DNA from: an uncultured Gammaproteobacteria bacterium
GTDB lineage: Bacteria; Pseudomonadota; Gammaproteobacteria; Pseudomonadales; Pseudohongiellaceae
Reading direction: 5' to 3'
DNA: 64,000 nucleotides
NCBI GenBank assembly: GCA_937898685.1
Contig: CALEJT010000033.1
Location: 12,336 to 76,335 of the forward strand
Positions within the stretch are counted from its first letter, which is position 1. Every line of letters begins with the position of its first letter. A program made the translations under genes and the position numbers. The notes under the pieces are model-generated. The model was given only the letters and a program-made list of their open reading frames with translations, was not told the DNA's origin and ran no database searches. This document shows, piece after piece, positions 1 to 8,664 of the stretch.

Positions 1-1
1 G

Positions 2-1168
2 CAGTGTGGCTTCTGTACGCCGGGCATCGTGATGGCACTCACTGCGCTTTATCACAATAGCCAGAAGAGCGGTGTGGCGATCGAACGCGACGCGGTGACC
101 GATGCGATCTCGGGCAACCTCTGCCGCTGCACCGGCTATCGTCCGATCATCGCAGCGGGACTGGCGATGTCGTCCTTGCCCGCCGCGACCACGCCGGTGG
201 TCAAGGCTGTCGAGTTCACCAATGCTATTGCGAGTGGCTTGGACGCCGTGCTCGACGATGGTGAGCACAAGTATTTCCAGCCCACCACGGAAGCCGAACT
301 GCAGGCACTCCTGGCCAAATGGCCAGATGCCGTGCTCGTCGCCGGTGGCACGGACCTCGGCCTCGAGCTGACGCAACGCTTCCGCCAGTACGCGGTGATC
401 ATCGGCCTCAATGCCATCGGCGAACTGAAGTACGTCGGTTGGCAGGATGAGTGGCTCGAGATCGGTGCCGCGCTGCCCTATACCGACTTCGAACACTTCA
501 TCGCGGCACATTCCACGCAGTGGCTGCATCTGCTGCATCGTCTCGGTTCGCGCCAGATCCGCAACCAGGGCACCTTCGGCGGCAACGTCGCCAACGGCTC
601 ACCCATTGCCGATACGCCGCCGATCCTGTTGGCACTCGATGGCGAGGTGGAAATCACCGACAGCACAGGTACTCGCACCTGGCATGCGCTGAGCGACTTC
701 TACCTCGGCTATCGCAAGACCATTCTGCAACCCGGCCAGTATCTGAGCCGTTTCCGCATTCCGCGTGCCGCCTTTGCGCGCGCGCAACGCTTCTTCAAGT
801 TGAGCAAACGTTTCGAGGACGACATCTCCACCGTGCTCGGCGCGTTCACGCTCGACCTGAGTGAAGGCAAGGTCACCGAAGTGCGTCTGGCCTTCGGTGG
901 CGTTGCAGCCACTCCCGTACGTGCCTTGCGCACCGAAGCAACATTGCTGGGCCAGGATCTGAGCGAAGCCAGCATAGCCGCGGCATGCAAGGTGCTCGCC
1001 GAGGAACTCACGCCGATCAGCGACGTGCGCGCCAGCAAGGACTATCGCAGCGCCGGCGCCTGCAACCTCTTGCGCCGTGCGCTGGTGGAACTGCGCGATG
1101 GCGTGGATCTGGACGTGCATCACTACTCATCCGGCAACGAGGCGGCCTTGTATGCGCAAGCTGATTGA
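2..1168 (+). CDS. xdhA: Xanthine dehydrogenase small subunit (partial, 5' end outside window)
   Basis: Iron-sulfur/FAD subunit of xanthine dehydrogenase, which oxidises hypoxanthine and xanthine to urate and passes electrons through two [2Fe-2S] clusters to FAD. The frame is open from base 2. It begins with QCGFCTPG, then NLCRCTGYRP, the two halves of the second [2Fe-2S] binding site. The FAD domain follows, with VAGGTDL and the flavin-contact stretch GSRQIRNQGTFGGN. The plant-ferredoxin-like first cluster domain must lie upstream of the window. The 3' end overlaps xdhB by 17 bases, indicating translational coupling. The family call is firm; only the start is missing. Confidence 0.96.
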   Translation, partial: QCGFCTPGIVMALTALYHNSQKSGVAIERDAVTDAISGNLCRCTGYRPIIAAGLAMSSLPAATTPVVKAVEFTNAIASGLDAVLDDGEHKYFQPTTEAELQALLAKWPDAVLVAGGTDLGLELTQRFRQYAVIIGLNAIGELKYVGWQDEWLEIGAALPYTDFEHFIAAHSTQWLHLLHRLGSRQIRNQGTFGGNVANGSPIADTPPILLALDGEVEITDSTGTRTWHALSDFYLGYRKTILQPGQYLSRFRIPRAAFARAQRFFKLSKRFEDDISTVLGAFTLDLSEGKVTEVRLAFGGVAATPVRALRTEATLLGQDLSEASIAAACKVLAEELTPISDVRASKDYRSAGACNLLRRALVELRDGVDLDVHHYSSGNEAALYAQAD

Positions 1169-3491
1169 TACCCCCGCCGCGCTGAGCGGCTCTGTGCGCC
1201 AGGCAGGCGCTCATCTGAAACACGATTCCGCCGAACGTCATGTCTGCGGCACTGCGCTCTATGTCGACGACATGCCGCTGCGCGAAGGACATCTGCATGT
1301 GGCGATCGGTCTTTCGCCCGTCGCACGCGGCACCATCAAACACATCGATCTTTCCGCAGTGCGCAGCGCGCCCGGCGTGGTCGATGCCGTGGTGCAGGCC
1401 GACATTCCCGGCAAGGTCGACATCGCTCCGGTCTTCACCGGTGATCCCTTGCTCGCAGGGGCCGAACTTCTCTTCGCTGGTCAGGCCATGTTCGCGGTGG
1501 CGGCCGAGAGCTTCGTCGAGGCACAGCGTGCAGTAGCCCTGGCACAGGTGGAAATCGAAGAATCACAGCAACGCCGCACGCTCGCGGCCTCCATCGCCGC
1601 CGAAGATCTGGTGGCGCCGCCGCATCTGGTGCAGCGTGGCGACGTCGACGGTGCGCTGGAACGAGCGGTGCATCGCCTGAGCGGCAGCATCGACATCGGT
1701 GGCCAGGAACATTTCTATCTCGAAGGGCAGATCGCAGATGCGGTGCCGACCGAAGAAGGTGGCGTCATCATCTACAGCTCCAGTCAGCATCCCGGTGAAC
1801 TGCAGAAGCTCGCCGCGCAGGTGTTGGGTTTGCCGATGCATCTCGTGATCGTCGAAGTGCGCCGCATGGGTGGGGGCTTCGGTGGCAAGGAAAGTCAGGC
1901 AGCGATGCCGGCCTGCATGGCAGCACTCTTCGCCCATCGCACCAAACGTCCCGTACGCTGCCGCTTGCCGCGCAAGGACGACATGAAGCTGACGGGCAAA
2001 CGTCATCCCTTCCATTGCGCCTATGAAGCTGCCTTCGACGACGAGGGCCTGGTGAGTGCAGCGAAATTCGTACTCGCCGGTGACTGCGGTTATAGCGCCG
2101 ATCTGTCGATGGGCATCGTCGATCGTGCCGTGATGCACGTCGACAATGCTTACTACCTGTCGAGCGCCAGCATCAAGGGCTTGCCGTGCCGCACCGACAC
2201 CGTTTCGCATACGGCCTTCCGCGGCTTCGGTGGCCCGCAGGGCATGCTCACGATCGAAGCCATGCTCGACGACATCGCCCGTGCGGTGGGCAAGGATCCA
2301 CTCGACGTGCGTCTGCTCAATCTCTATCGCCCGGGGCGTGAGCTGACTCCCTACGATCAGCGCATCGAGGATCATGTGTTGCCGGAACTGATGTTCGAGC
2401 TCGAACGGCGCAGCGACTATCGCGCCCGTCGCGCCGCGATCACCGAGTTCAACAAGAACTCGCCCCACATTCGCAAGGGGCTCGCGCTGACGCCGGTGAA
2501 GTTCGGTATTTCCTTCACCACCACGCATCTCAACCAGGCTGGCGCACTCGTCAGCATCTACACCGACGGCAGCATCCATCTCAACCACGGTGGTACCGAG
2601 ATGGGACAGGGCCTCTTCATCAAGGTGGCGCAGGTGGTGGCGACCGCGTTTGGAGTCGACATTTCCCGCGTGATGATGAGCGCGACGCGTACCGACAAGG
2701 TGCCGAATGCCTCGCCCACCGCTGCATCCTCCGGCGCCGACCTCAACGGCATGGCCGCACTCGATGCCTGCGAAAAGATCAAGGCGGGTCTGATCGAGTT
2801 CGCCTGCCGCGAATTCCAGTGCCAGCCCGAAGAAGTGATCTTTGCCGATGAACAGGTAAGAGCTGGCAAGAAGATTCTGGGCTTCACCGACTTCATCAAG
2901 CTTGCCTATCTCAACCGCGTGCCGCTGTTTTCGAGTGGCTTCTATCGCACGCCGAAGATCTGGTACGACCGCGCCCAGGGTCGTGGTCGCCCCTTCCTTT
3001 ACTTCGCGCATGGCGCAGCTTGCGCCGAAGTCACCGTCAGTGCGCTCACCGGTGAATATCGTGTCGATCGTGTCGACGTACTGCACGACGTCGGTAAGTC
3101 GCTCAATCCCGCGATCGACATCGGTCAGATCGAAGGTGGTTTCATCCAGGGCATGGGTTGGCTGACCAGTGAAGAATTGCTGTGGAACGACAAGGGCGAG
3201 CTGATCTCCAACAGCCCTGCCAACTACAAGATTCCAACGGCCGCGGATCTGCCGCGTGAATTCAACGTGGCCTTGTTCGAGCGTGCGCCGGGTGAAGCCA
3301 GCGTCTACCGCTCCAAGGCCGTGGGCGAGCCGCCCTTGATGCTCGCCATCTCCGTCTGGTGTGCGCTGCGTGATGCCGCCGCCAGCTTTGCCGATTACCG
3401 TTTCAGTCCGCCGCTGCGTGCGCCCGCCACACCGGAGCAGGTGTATTGGGCCGTATGCCGCGCGCGCGAATTCGCCGCACGGGAGGCCTAG
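1152..3491 (+). CDS. xdhB: Xanthine dehydrogenase molybdenum-binding subunit
   Basis: Large catalytic subunit (779 aa) carrying the molybdopterin cofactor; with XdhA it converts hypoxanthine/xanthine to urate. Visible family motifs are GGGFGGKE, AFRGFGGPQG, a glutamine-rich cofactor contact EMGQGL, and the late KAVGEPPLML containing the catalytic glutamate. I chose the ATG at 1152 because the protein there begins with the usual short lead into HVCGTALYVDD. Upstream in-frame starts lie inside xdhA and encode no family sequence. The gene follows xdhA with a 17-base overlap and precedes xdhC by 2 bases. Length and motif order are normal for bacterial XdhB. Confidence 0.96.
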   Translation: MRKLIDTPAALSGSVRQAGAHLKHDSAERHVCGTALYVDDMPLREGHLHVAIGLSPVARGTIKHIDLSAVRSAPGVVDAVVQADIPGKVDIAPVFTGDPLLAGAELLFAGQAMFAVAAESFVEAQRAVALAQVEIEESQQRRTLAASIAAEDLVAPPHLVQRGDVDGALERAVHRLSGSIDIGGQEHFYLEGQIADAVPTEEGGVIIYSSSQHPGELQKLAAQVLGLPMHLVIVEVRRMGGGFGGKESQAAMPACMAALFAHRTKRPVRCRLPRKDDMKLTGKRHPFHCAYEAAFDDEGLVSAAKFVLAGDCGYSADLSMGIVDRAVMHVDNAYYLSSASIKGLPCRTDTVSHTAFRGFGGPQGMLTIEAMLDDIARAVGKDPLDVRLLNLYRPGRELTPYDQRIEDHVLPELMFELERRSDYRARRAAITEFNKNSPHIRKGLALTPVKFGISFTTTHLNQAGALVSIYTDGSIHLNHGGTEMGQGLFIKVAQVVATAFGVDISRVMMSATRTDKVPNASPTAASSGADLNGMAALDACEKIKAGLIEFACREFQCQPEEVIFADEQVRAGKKILGFTDFIKLAYLNRVPLFSSGFYRTPKIWYDRAQGRGRPFLYFAHGAACAEVTVSALTGEYRVDRVDVLHDVGKSLNPAIDIGQIEGGFIQGMGWLTSEELLWNDKGELISNSPANYKIPTAADLPREFNVALFERAPGEASVYRSKAVGEPPLMLAISVWCALRDAAASFADYRFSPPLRAPATPEQVYWAVCRAREFAAREA

Positions 3492-3493
3492 CC

Positions 3494-4354
3494 ATGGTTG
3501 CAGTGTCCGACGATTGGGCCAAGGCGCTGGTAAGTTGCCGGCAGCGTGGGGAAGCACACGCGCTGGCGACCGTGATCGCCACCAGTGGTTCCACGCCACG
3601 CGCCGCCGGCAGCAAGATGCTGGTGACCGCATCGACCAGCGTGGCCTCGATCGGTGGCGGTGGTCTCGAACACCTCGTCATCGCCCGCGCCCGTGAACTG
3701 CTCGCGAGCGGCCAGGATTGTCAGGAACTGAAACAATTTGCGCTCGGTGCCGCAGCGCAGCAGTGCTGTGGCGGTAGCATGACGGTGCTGCTCGAATGCT
3801 ACGCCGCGCAGGAACCGCAGCTCGTGATCTTCGGTGCCGGTCATGTGGCACAGGCCTTGCTGACCATCACCACGCGTTTGCCGATGCGCACCACGGTGGT
3901 CGATTCGCGCGCCGAGCTGCTCGATGCCTTGCCGAAGGCCGACAAACTCAGTCCGGTGTTGGCGCCCGATCCGCTCGCCGTGTGCGAGAGCCTGCCGGAC
4001 AACGGTTTGATCCTGATCATGACGCACGAACATCAGCTCGATTACGAACTCGTGAAGACCCTCTTGAACGATTGGCGCTGGAGTCTGTTGGGCATGATCG
4101 GTTCCGAAACCAAGGCCCACCGTTTCCGCATGCGGTTGCGCAACGATGGCCTGAACGAAGAAGAAATCGCCCGCATGCAGAGCCCGATCGGCCTGCCGGG
4201 ACTCAAAGGCAAGCTGCCGATGGAAGTGGCGGTGTCGGTGGCGGCCGGACTCATGCAGCATCTGCAGGCCAACGCGCAGCCGACGACGGCCGGTTCCGAT
4301 TGGCGCGAAATGAAACAGCGCATGCGCGAGCTGCGCTTGGCACGAGGAGCTTGA
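3494..4354 (+). CDS. xdhC: Xanthine dehydrogenase accessory protein XdhC
   Basis: XdhC binds molybdenum cofactor and inserts it, sulfurated, into XdhB; it is not part of the final enzyme. The 286-aa protein has the N-terminal XdhC/CoxI motif (ATVIATSGSTPRAAGSKM) followed by SIGGGGLEH. A cysteine pair in AAAQQCCGGSM and the C-terminal Rossmann-like motif IFGAGHVAQAL come next. The terminal block GMIGSETKAHRFRMRL is typical of the family. The ATG at 3494 directly follows the xdhB stop, and 48 bases of open frame upstream are shadow. The gene is tightly packed between xdhB and the OHCU decarboxylase gene, matching the usual operon. Confidence 0.94.
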   Translation: MVAVSDDWAKALVSCRQRGEAHALATVIATSGSTPRAAGSKMLVTASTSVASIGGGGLEHLVIARARELLASGQDCQELKQFALGAAAQQCCGGSMTVLLECYAAQEPQLVIFGAGHVAQALLTITTRLPMRTTVVDSRAELLDALPKADKLSPVLAPDPLAVCESLPDNGLILIMTHEHQLDYELVKTLLNDWRWSLLGMIGSETKAHRFRMRLRNDGLNEEEIARMQSPIGLPGLKGKLPMEVAVSVAAGLMQHLQANAQPTTAGSDWREMKQRMRELRLARGA

Positions 4355-4355
4355 A

Positions 4356-4880
4356 GTGGACCTGAGCGTATTCAATTCACTGCCGGAAGATGAGGCCTTG
4401 GCGCAGATGCTGGGCTGCTGTCACTGCTTTCGCTGGGCAGCGCGCATGGTTGCCGGGCGTCCCTATGCCGATCTCGAATCTTTGCTGCAGGCCGCGGAAG
4501 ACAGCTGGGCGCGCGTGGGCGAGGCCGACTATCTCGAAGCCTTCAGCGCGCACGCGCGCATCGGTGACATCGAAAAACTGCGCAATCGTTTCTCGCGCGC
4601 ACATGCCGAACAGGGGCAGGTGTTGGCCGCAAGTGAAGAAGTGCTGCAGCAGCTCTTCAAGCTCAATCAGGAATACGAGAAGAAGCACGGCTTCATCTTC
4701 ATCGTGTGTGCCACCGGCAAATCCGCCAGTGAGATGCTGCGCATCCTGCAATTGCGTCTGCCGCTGAGCCGCGATCAGGAACTGGAGAACGCGGCGCAGG
4801 AACAAGCGAAGATCACCGCCATTCGGCTGCGCGCCCTGTTTGCGCCGGCGCGTGTCCGCATTCATGAAGGAGCCGCCTGA
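4356..4880 (+). CDS. uraD: 2-oxo-4-hydroxy-4-carboxy-5-ureidoimidazoline (OHCU) decarboxylase
   Basis: Decarboxylates OHCU to (S)-allantoin, the third step after urate oxidation and HIU hydrolysis. The 174-aa protein has the characteristic motif SAHARIGD, containing the catalytic histidine (canonical HPRIGD), and the second block FIFIVCATGKSASEML. The start is a GTG, one base after the xdhC stop, with AGGAG just upstream at 4345-4349. There is no earlier usable start in the frame. It is followed one base later by the HIU hydrolase gene, so the two enzymes that act in sequence are adjacent. Length is normal for the monofunctional enzyme. Confidence 0.93.
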   Translation: MDLSVFNSLPEDEALAQMLGCCHCFRWAARMVAGRPYADLESLLQAAEDSWARVGEADYLEAFSAHARIGDIEKLRNRFSRAHAEQGQVLAASEEVLQQLFKLNQEYEKKHGFIFIVCATGKSASEMLRILQLRLPLSRDQELENAAQEQAKITAIRLRALFAPARVRIHEGAA

Positions 4881-4881
4881 G

Positions 4882-5217
4882 ATGCTCGCTAGTTTGAGTT
4901 CCCACGTATTGGATCTGCAGCACGGCAAGCCCGTGGCACAGATGCATGTCACGCTGCATTCGCTCGATTCGCTTTCGCCCTTGGCCGTTGGTGTCACCGA
5001 CGCCGATGGTCGCATTCGCAACTGGTCCACCGCGGTAGAGTTGGCGCCGGGCAACTATCGCCTCGATTTCGAAACGGGTGAGTGGTTCGCCGCGCAGAAG
5101 CAGGCCACGCTCTATCCCGTGGTGCAGATCAATTTCACGGTGAGCGGTGATCAGGCTCACTATCACATTCCCTTGCTGCTGAGCCCCTATGGCTACAGCA
5201 CCTATCGAGGCAGTTGA
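4882..5217 (+). CDS. uraH: 5-hydroxyisourate hydrolase (transthyretin-like)
   Basis: Hydrolyses 5-hydroxyisourate to OHCU. The 111-aa protein shows the transthyretin-like signature: N-terminal LSSHVLDLQHGKPV with the catalytic histidine, internal TDADGRIRNW, and the C-terminal YRGS tetrapeptide that separates HIU hydrolases from true transthyretin. I start it at ATG 4882 rather than at upstream in-frame codons inside uraD. AAGGAG lies about 10 bases before, and the N-terminus then matches the family. No signal peptide is evident, so it should be cytoplasmic. The 3' end overlaps the open frame of the guanine deaminase gene. Confidence 0.93.
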   Translation: MLASLSSHVLDLQHGKPVAQMHVTLHSLDSLSPLAVGVTDADGRIRNWSTAVELAPGNYRLDFETGEWFAAQKQATLYPVVQINFTVSGDQAHYHIPLLLSPYGYSTYRGS

Positions 5218-6520
5218 CGTGCGCGAACATCTACGAGGCCGCATGCTGCATTGTGAGGATCTTCCCGGCAGTGCAGTCGACAGCGTGCAGTATCTGGAAG
5301 ACGGCGTATTGATCGTCGAGAACGGTCGCATTCTCGCTCTCGTGCCAGCCGATCAGGCCTTTGCGCAGGGCGTGCAGCCCGAGCAATGCCGGGAGCTTGG
5401 CCGGAAGTTGGTAGTGCCGGGTTTCATCGACACGCACGTGCATGCCTATCAGTTCGACGTGATCGGCTCCTACGGCGAACAGCTGCTCGAATGGCTCGAG
5501 CGCTACACCTTTCCTTCCGAAATGCGCATGGCCGATCCTGCGCTTGCGGCAGAGGCCGCCAATTTCTTCATCGAACAACTCCTTGCCAACGGCACTACCA
5601 GTGCCTTGGTCTTTTCCACCGTGCATCAGCAGGCCACCGAAGCGCTGTTCCAGCGCGCAGCCGAACTCGATCTTTGCATGATCACCGGCAAGACCTTGAT
5701 GGATCGCAATGCACCCGAAGCTTTGCTCGACGATCCCGATCGCGCTTGGCGAGAATCGCTGCAGTTGATCGAGCGTTGGCACAACGAGGGCCGTCTGCGT
5801 TATGCGGTGACGCCGCGCTTCGCGATCACTTCCACACCGGCACAGCTGGCAGTCGCAGGGCTCCTGGTGCAGCGTTTCCCCGATCTCTACGTGCAGACGC
5901 ATCTGTCCGAGAACCGTGCCGAGATCGCCTTCGTCAAGGAACTCTTCCCCGACTGCCGCGACTATCTCGACGTCTACGACAGCTATGGGCTCTGCACCGA
6001 GCGCGCGGTGTTCGCGCACTGCGTGCATCTGGAAGAGCGCGAGATGGAACGTCTGCGGGAAGCGGGGGCGGTGATCTCGAGCTGTCCGTCTTCCAATATG
6101 TTCCTCGGCAGTGGCCTATTCGAATGGCAGCGCATGCAGGAAGCGGGCTTGAAATTGAGCCTGGGCACCGACGTCGGCGCCGGCACCTCCGCTTCGATGC
6201 TCGCCACGCTCGGCGATCTCTACAAAGTCGCGCAGTTGCGCGCGCAGGTGCTCAAACCACTCGAAGCCTTCCATGCGATCACGCTCGGCAATGCCCGCGC
6301 GCTGCAACTGCAGGATCGCATCGGCAATCTCGCACCCGGCACCGATGCGGACTTCGTGATTCTCGATCCCGATGCCGATCCCCTGATCGCACGTCGCGTG
6401 GCGGCGTCGCAGAACATCAGCGACGAATGGTTCGTGTACATGACGCTGGGCGGCAGCAACGTCGTGAGTGAAACCTGGGTGGCCGGGCAGCAGCGTTATT
6501 GCGCCGCGAGACCGCAGTAA
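5189..6520 (+). CDS. guaD: Guanine deaminase
   Basis: Zn-dependent amidohydrolase that converts guanine to xanthine, feeding xanthine dehydrogenase. Up to 443 aa. The metal-binding HxH (His83/His85) sits in PGFIDTHVHAYQFD, followed by the guanine-deaminase hallmark YGEQLLEWLERYTFP. A zinc ligand lies in VQTHLSENRAE, a later His in FAHCVHLEE, and the Asp in SLGTDVGAGTSASML. The start is uncertain. ATG 5189 overlaps uraH by 29 bases, whereas GTG 5219 begins just after the uraH stop, and both fit the family because residues 1-10 are not conserved. The enzyme supplies an entry point for guanine. Confidence 0.93.
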   Translation: MATAPIEAVDVREHLRGRMLHCEDLPGSAVDSVQYLEDGVLIVENGRILALVPADQAFAQGVQPEQCRELGRKLVVPGFIDTHVHAYQFDVIGSYGEQLLEWLERYTFPSEMRMADPALAAEAANFFIEQLLANGTTSALVFSTVHQQATEALFQRAAELDLCMITGKTLMDRNAPEALLDDPDRAWRESLQLIERWHNEGRLRYAVTPRFAITSTPAQLAVAGLLVQRFPDLYVQTHLSENRAEIAFVKELFPDCRDYLDVYDSYGLCTERAVFAHCVHLEEREMERLREAGAVISSCPSSNMFLGSGLFEWQRMQEAGLKLSLGTDVGAGTSASMLATLGDLYKVAQLRAQVLKPLEAFHAITLGNARALQLQDRIGNLAPGTDADFVILDPDADPLIARRVAASQNISDEWFVYMTLGGSNVVSETWVAGQQRYCAARPQ

Positions 6521-6551
6521 TAGGCAGTAGCAGTAGTAGTGAGGCAATTCG

Positions 6552-7748
6552 ATGGACGGCTTTGTAGTTGAGGTCCTGGCGCTGGTCGCGCGTTGGCTGC
6601 ATGTCATCACCGGCATCGCGTGGGTGGGTGCATCCTTCTATTTCATCTGGCTGGACAACAGTCTCGATGAACCGCCCGAATGGAAACGCAAGATGGGGAT
6701 CAAGGGTGATCTCTGGTCCTTCCACGGCGGCGGCATCTACGAAGTGGCGAAGTACCAGCTCGGCCCGCAGCAGATGCCCCAGCGTCTGCACTGGTTCTAC
6801 TGGGAGGCGTACTCAACCTGGATCACGGGCATGTGTTTGTTGCTGCTCGTCTATTACTTCCAGGCCAATGCCTTCCTGTTGCGCAGCGATGGTCCCTTCG
6901 CAACGCCGGCACTTGGTATCGCCGCCAGTCTCGCCTTCATCGCGAGTGGCTACATCGTCTACGACCTGATGCTGCGTGCCGGTCTCGCCGATCGCGTGCC
7001 GGTGTTCGTGGTGCTGATGGTGCTTTTCCTCACGTTCCTCAGTTGGCTTTCCGTACAGCTTTTCAGCGAACGCGCCGCCTACATCCACATGGGCATCGTG
7101 ATCGGCACCATCATGGTGGCGAACGTATTCTTCGGCATCATTCCGCCGCAGCGTGAATTCGTGCGGGCGATCGAGTCGGGCCGGGAATTGCCGGCCGAAG
7201 GGCTGCGCATGGCCAAGCTGCGTTCGACGCACAACAACTACTTCACGCTGCCCGTGCTGTTCGCGATGATCAGCAACCACTATCCCTTCCTGTATGGGCA
7301 TCGCTACAACTGGCTGATCCTGATCCTGATCATGCTGATCGTGGCGGGCGCACGGCAGTTCTTCAACTTGCGCCACAAGGGCATCATCAAACCGCAGATC
7401 CTCGTCGTCGCAGCGATCCTGTTCATTGCACTGATGGGTGCCATTGCGTGGGATCGCCAGAAGCAGCAGGAAGGGCAGGTCTCCGGTCCGGTGTTGGAAG
7501 AGGGTGCAGCACTCGCGTTGATCGACACGCATTGCGGCCAGTGTCATTCGCAATCACCGACCTTCCCCGGCATGACGGCGCCGCCGCTCGGCGTGGTGTT
7601 CGATTCGCTGGCGAGCATCACGCAACACGCCGACAAAGCACGTGAAGCGCTTGCCGCGAAATACATGCCGCTCGGCAATCTCAAGCAGCTCAGCGACGAG
7701 GAGCGCCAGCAGCTCGTCACCTGGTTCGCGCAGAAAGCCAGACATTGA
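6552..7748 (+). CDS. puuD: Membrane urate oxidase/hydroxylase PuuD with C-terminal cytochrome c domain
   Basis: Integral-membrane urate oxidase that makes 5-hydroxyisourate and is thought to pass electrons to the respiratory chain through its fused cytochrome, unlike soluble uricase. It has 398 aa. The N-terminal family block (HVITGIAWVGASFYFIWLDN, then SFHGGGIYEV and the WEAY region) is followed by about eight hydrophobic segments up to residue 300. A soluble tail has CGQCH (Cys328, Cys331, His332) and a later heme-ligand methionine candidate in KYMPLGN. It closes the operon and supplies the step between XDH and UraH. A perfect hairpin follows 12 bases after the stop. Confidence 0.93.
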   Translation: MDGFVVEVLALVARWLHVITGIAWVGASFYFIWLDNSLDEPPEWKRKMGIKGDLWSFHGGGIYEVAKYQLGPQQMPQRLHWFYWEAYSTWITGMCLLLLVYYFQANAFLLRSDGPFATPALGIAASLAFIASGYIVYDLMLRAGLADRVPVFVVLMVLFLTFLSWLSVQLFSERAAYIHMGIVIGTIMVANVFFGIIPPQREFVRAIESGRELPAEGLRMAKLRSTHNNYFTLPVLFAMISNHYPFLYGHRYNWLILILIMLIVAGARQFFNLRHKGIIKPQILVVAAILFIALMGAIAWDRQKQQEGQVSGPVLEEGAALALIDTHCGQCHSQSPTFPGMTAPPLGVVFDSLASITQHADKAREALAAKYMPLGNLKQLSDEERQQLVTWFAQKARH

Positions 7749-7760
7749 ATCGATCCGAAA

Positions 7761-7778
7761 GCGGCGCCTAGGCGCCGC
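7761..7778 (+). terminator. GC-rich palindrome after puuD
   Basis: A perfect 18-base palindrome (GCGGCGC, CTAG, GCGCCGC) begins 12 bases after the puuD stop. There is no long T-run after it, only ATCCTACCGTTTCTCC, so it may be a weak terminator or a 3' stabilising hairpin for the purine operon message. Confidence 0.5.
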
Positions 7779-7805
7779 ATCCTACCGTTTCTCCTTGGGG
7801 TGGCC

Positions 7806-8180
7806 GGCGTAAGCTGGCCTTCCTCGTTTTGGGGAGGGGTGGCTCTTGCGCCCGCCGTTGCCGCCTGCTCGACACACTCGCCCCAAACGTCCTCAGAGCG
7901 GCGCTGCACGCCTCGGACAGTCCTCGCTCATTTCTTCTGTGCCAACGTTTGGGAAAGCCTTTCGACGTGGCCCGACAAGCGCGCTCGAATTCAACCTTGT
8001 ATGCAACAGCCATGTCGGGCTTCGCGCGTGTTGCGCGAGCAGCCCAATCCACGAAGACGAAACCCAACGTATCGAGGTAGTCGATCGAGCAAGCACGCTG
8101 CCTGGGGGATGGCGGGACGCTCGCAGACAGGGATGGGGCTACGGCGTTCCCTTCAGCCCTCAGGCAGTGGGCTTCGATGC
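7806..8180 (+). repeat. Composite intergenic repeat, copy 1
   Basis: Noncoding block with three modules in order. Module A (about 7816-7960) contains GCCGTTGCCGCC and CTCAGAGCGGCGCTGC. Module B (about 7970-8056) contains the REP-like GTCGGGCTTCGCGCG and a closing CAGCCCAATCCACGAAG. Module C (about 8080-8180) begins TCGATCGAGCAAG and contains inverted arms around GCTGCCTG and CAGGCAG. The reverse complement of 18961-19359 shows the same modules in the same order, diverged. Open frames across it (for example 7800-8414) share weak translated similarity only because the DNA is repeated. I see no gene in it. Confidence 0.75.
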
Positions 8181-8228
8181 GTTGATGGAGGAGGGCAGCC
8201 CCGGCATTCCTCGCCGCAGTTCAGCGTC

Positions 8229-8288
8229 GTGCTCGATATCCCACGTTGGGCTTCCCTTTGCTCGGCTCCAACGTACGAAGTCATCGTG
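8229..8288 (+). repeat. REP-like half element
   Basis: Starts TCGATATCCCACGTTGGGCT and ends GGCTCCAACGTACGAAG. This is the right-hand end pattern (CCCATGTTGGGCTTC ... CCAACCTACG) shared with the elements at 24209-24360, 29433-29538 and 59420-59503. It lies 50 bases after composite copy 1 and may be the remnant of a second insertion. Confidence 0.6.
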
Positions 8289-8664
8289 AACGGCCCTGCA
8301 TCGCGTACTCCCGACATCCCAACCGCCCGGCCAGTTTTGGGTGCCCCTGCGCGGCACAGGCTGGGTTTCAAGTCGGTGCAGTGGCTTGGATGGAAACCTG
8401 ACCAAGTAACCTAATTTTTTCCACGAACCATTCCTTATCGCGCAGAGCCCGGAAATTACCGGGCGAAACGCGCTCATCCATCCGCGCTAAAAAGCTGACC
8501 AACCATCCAGAAGTGCATCAACAAAGGGCCGCTGCGCGCAGCAATTGCACTGTTTTAGCGCGTGGCGATTTGGCTGGCTTTCCAGTCAGGTATTCGTAAG
8601 CCCCGGTTTTTTATGGAGAAAAAAACCTGACCGCGGCTGGCATAGTGGTTGCTATGGCTCAGCC
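8289..8664. other. Non-genic stretch before the DUF1592 gene
   Basis: No convincing gene. Near the 3' end, an A/T inverted repeat at 8605-8627 (GGTTTTTT, ATGGAG, AAAAAAACC) sits about 40 bases before the next start codon. CATAGT at 8643-8648 is a possible -10 element for the DUF1592 gene, but no good -35 accompanies it. Confidence 0.35.

Noticed and set aside
1563..3632. 689-codon minus-strand frame
   Set aside because: Antisense to xdhB, which has clear catalytic motifs; the translation has none.
7800..8414. 204-codon and other frames in the 7.8-8.4 kb gap sharing TSSERRC-like peptide stretches with frames near 19.1-19.4 kb
   Set aside because: The shared peptides come from a noncoding DNA repeat (the composite element); no start site or codon pattern supports a gene, and the frames differ between copies.
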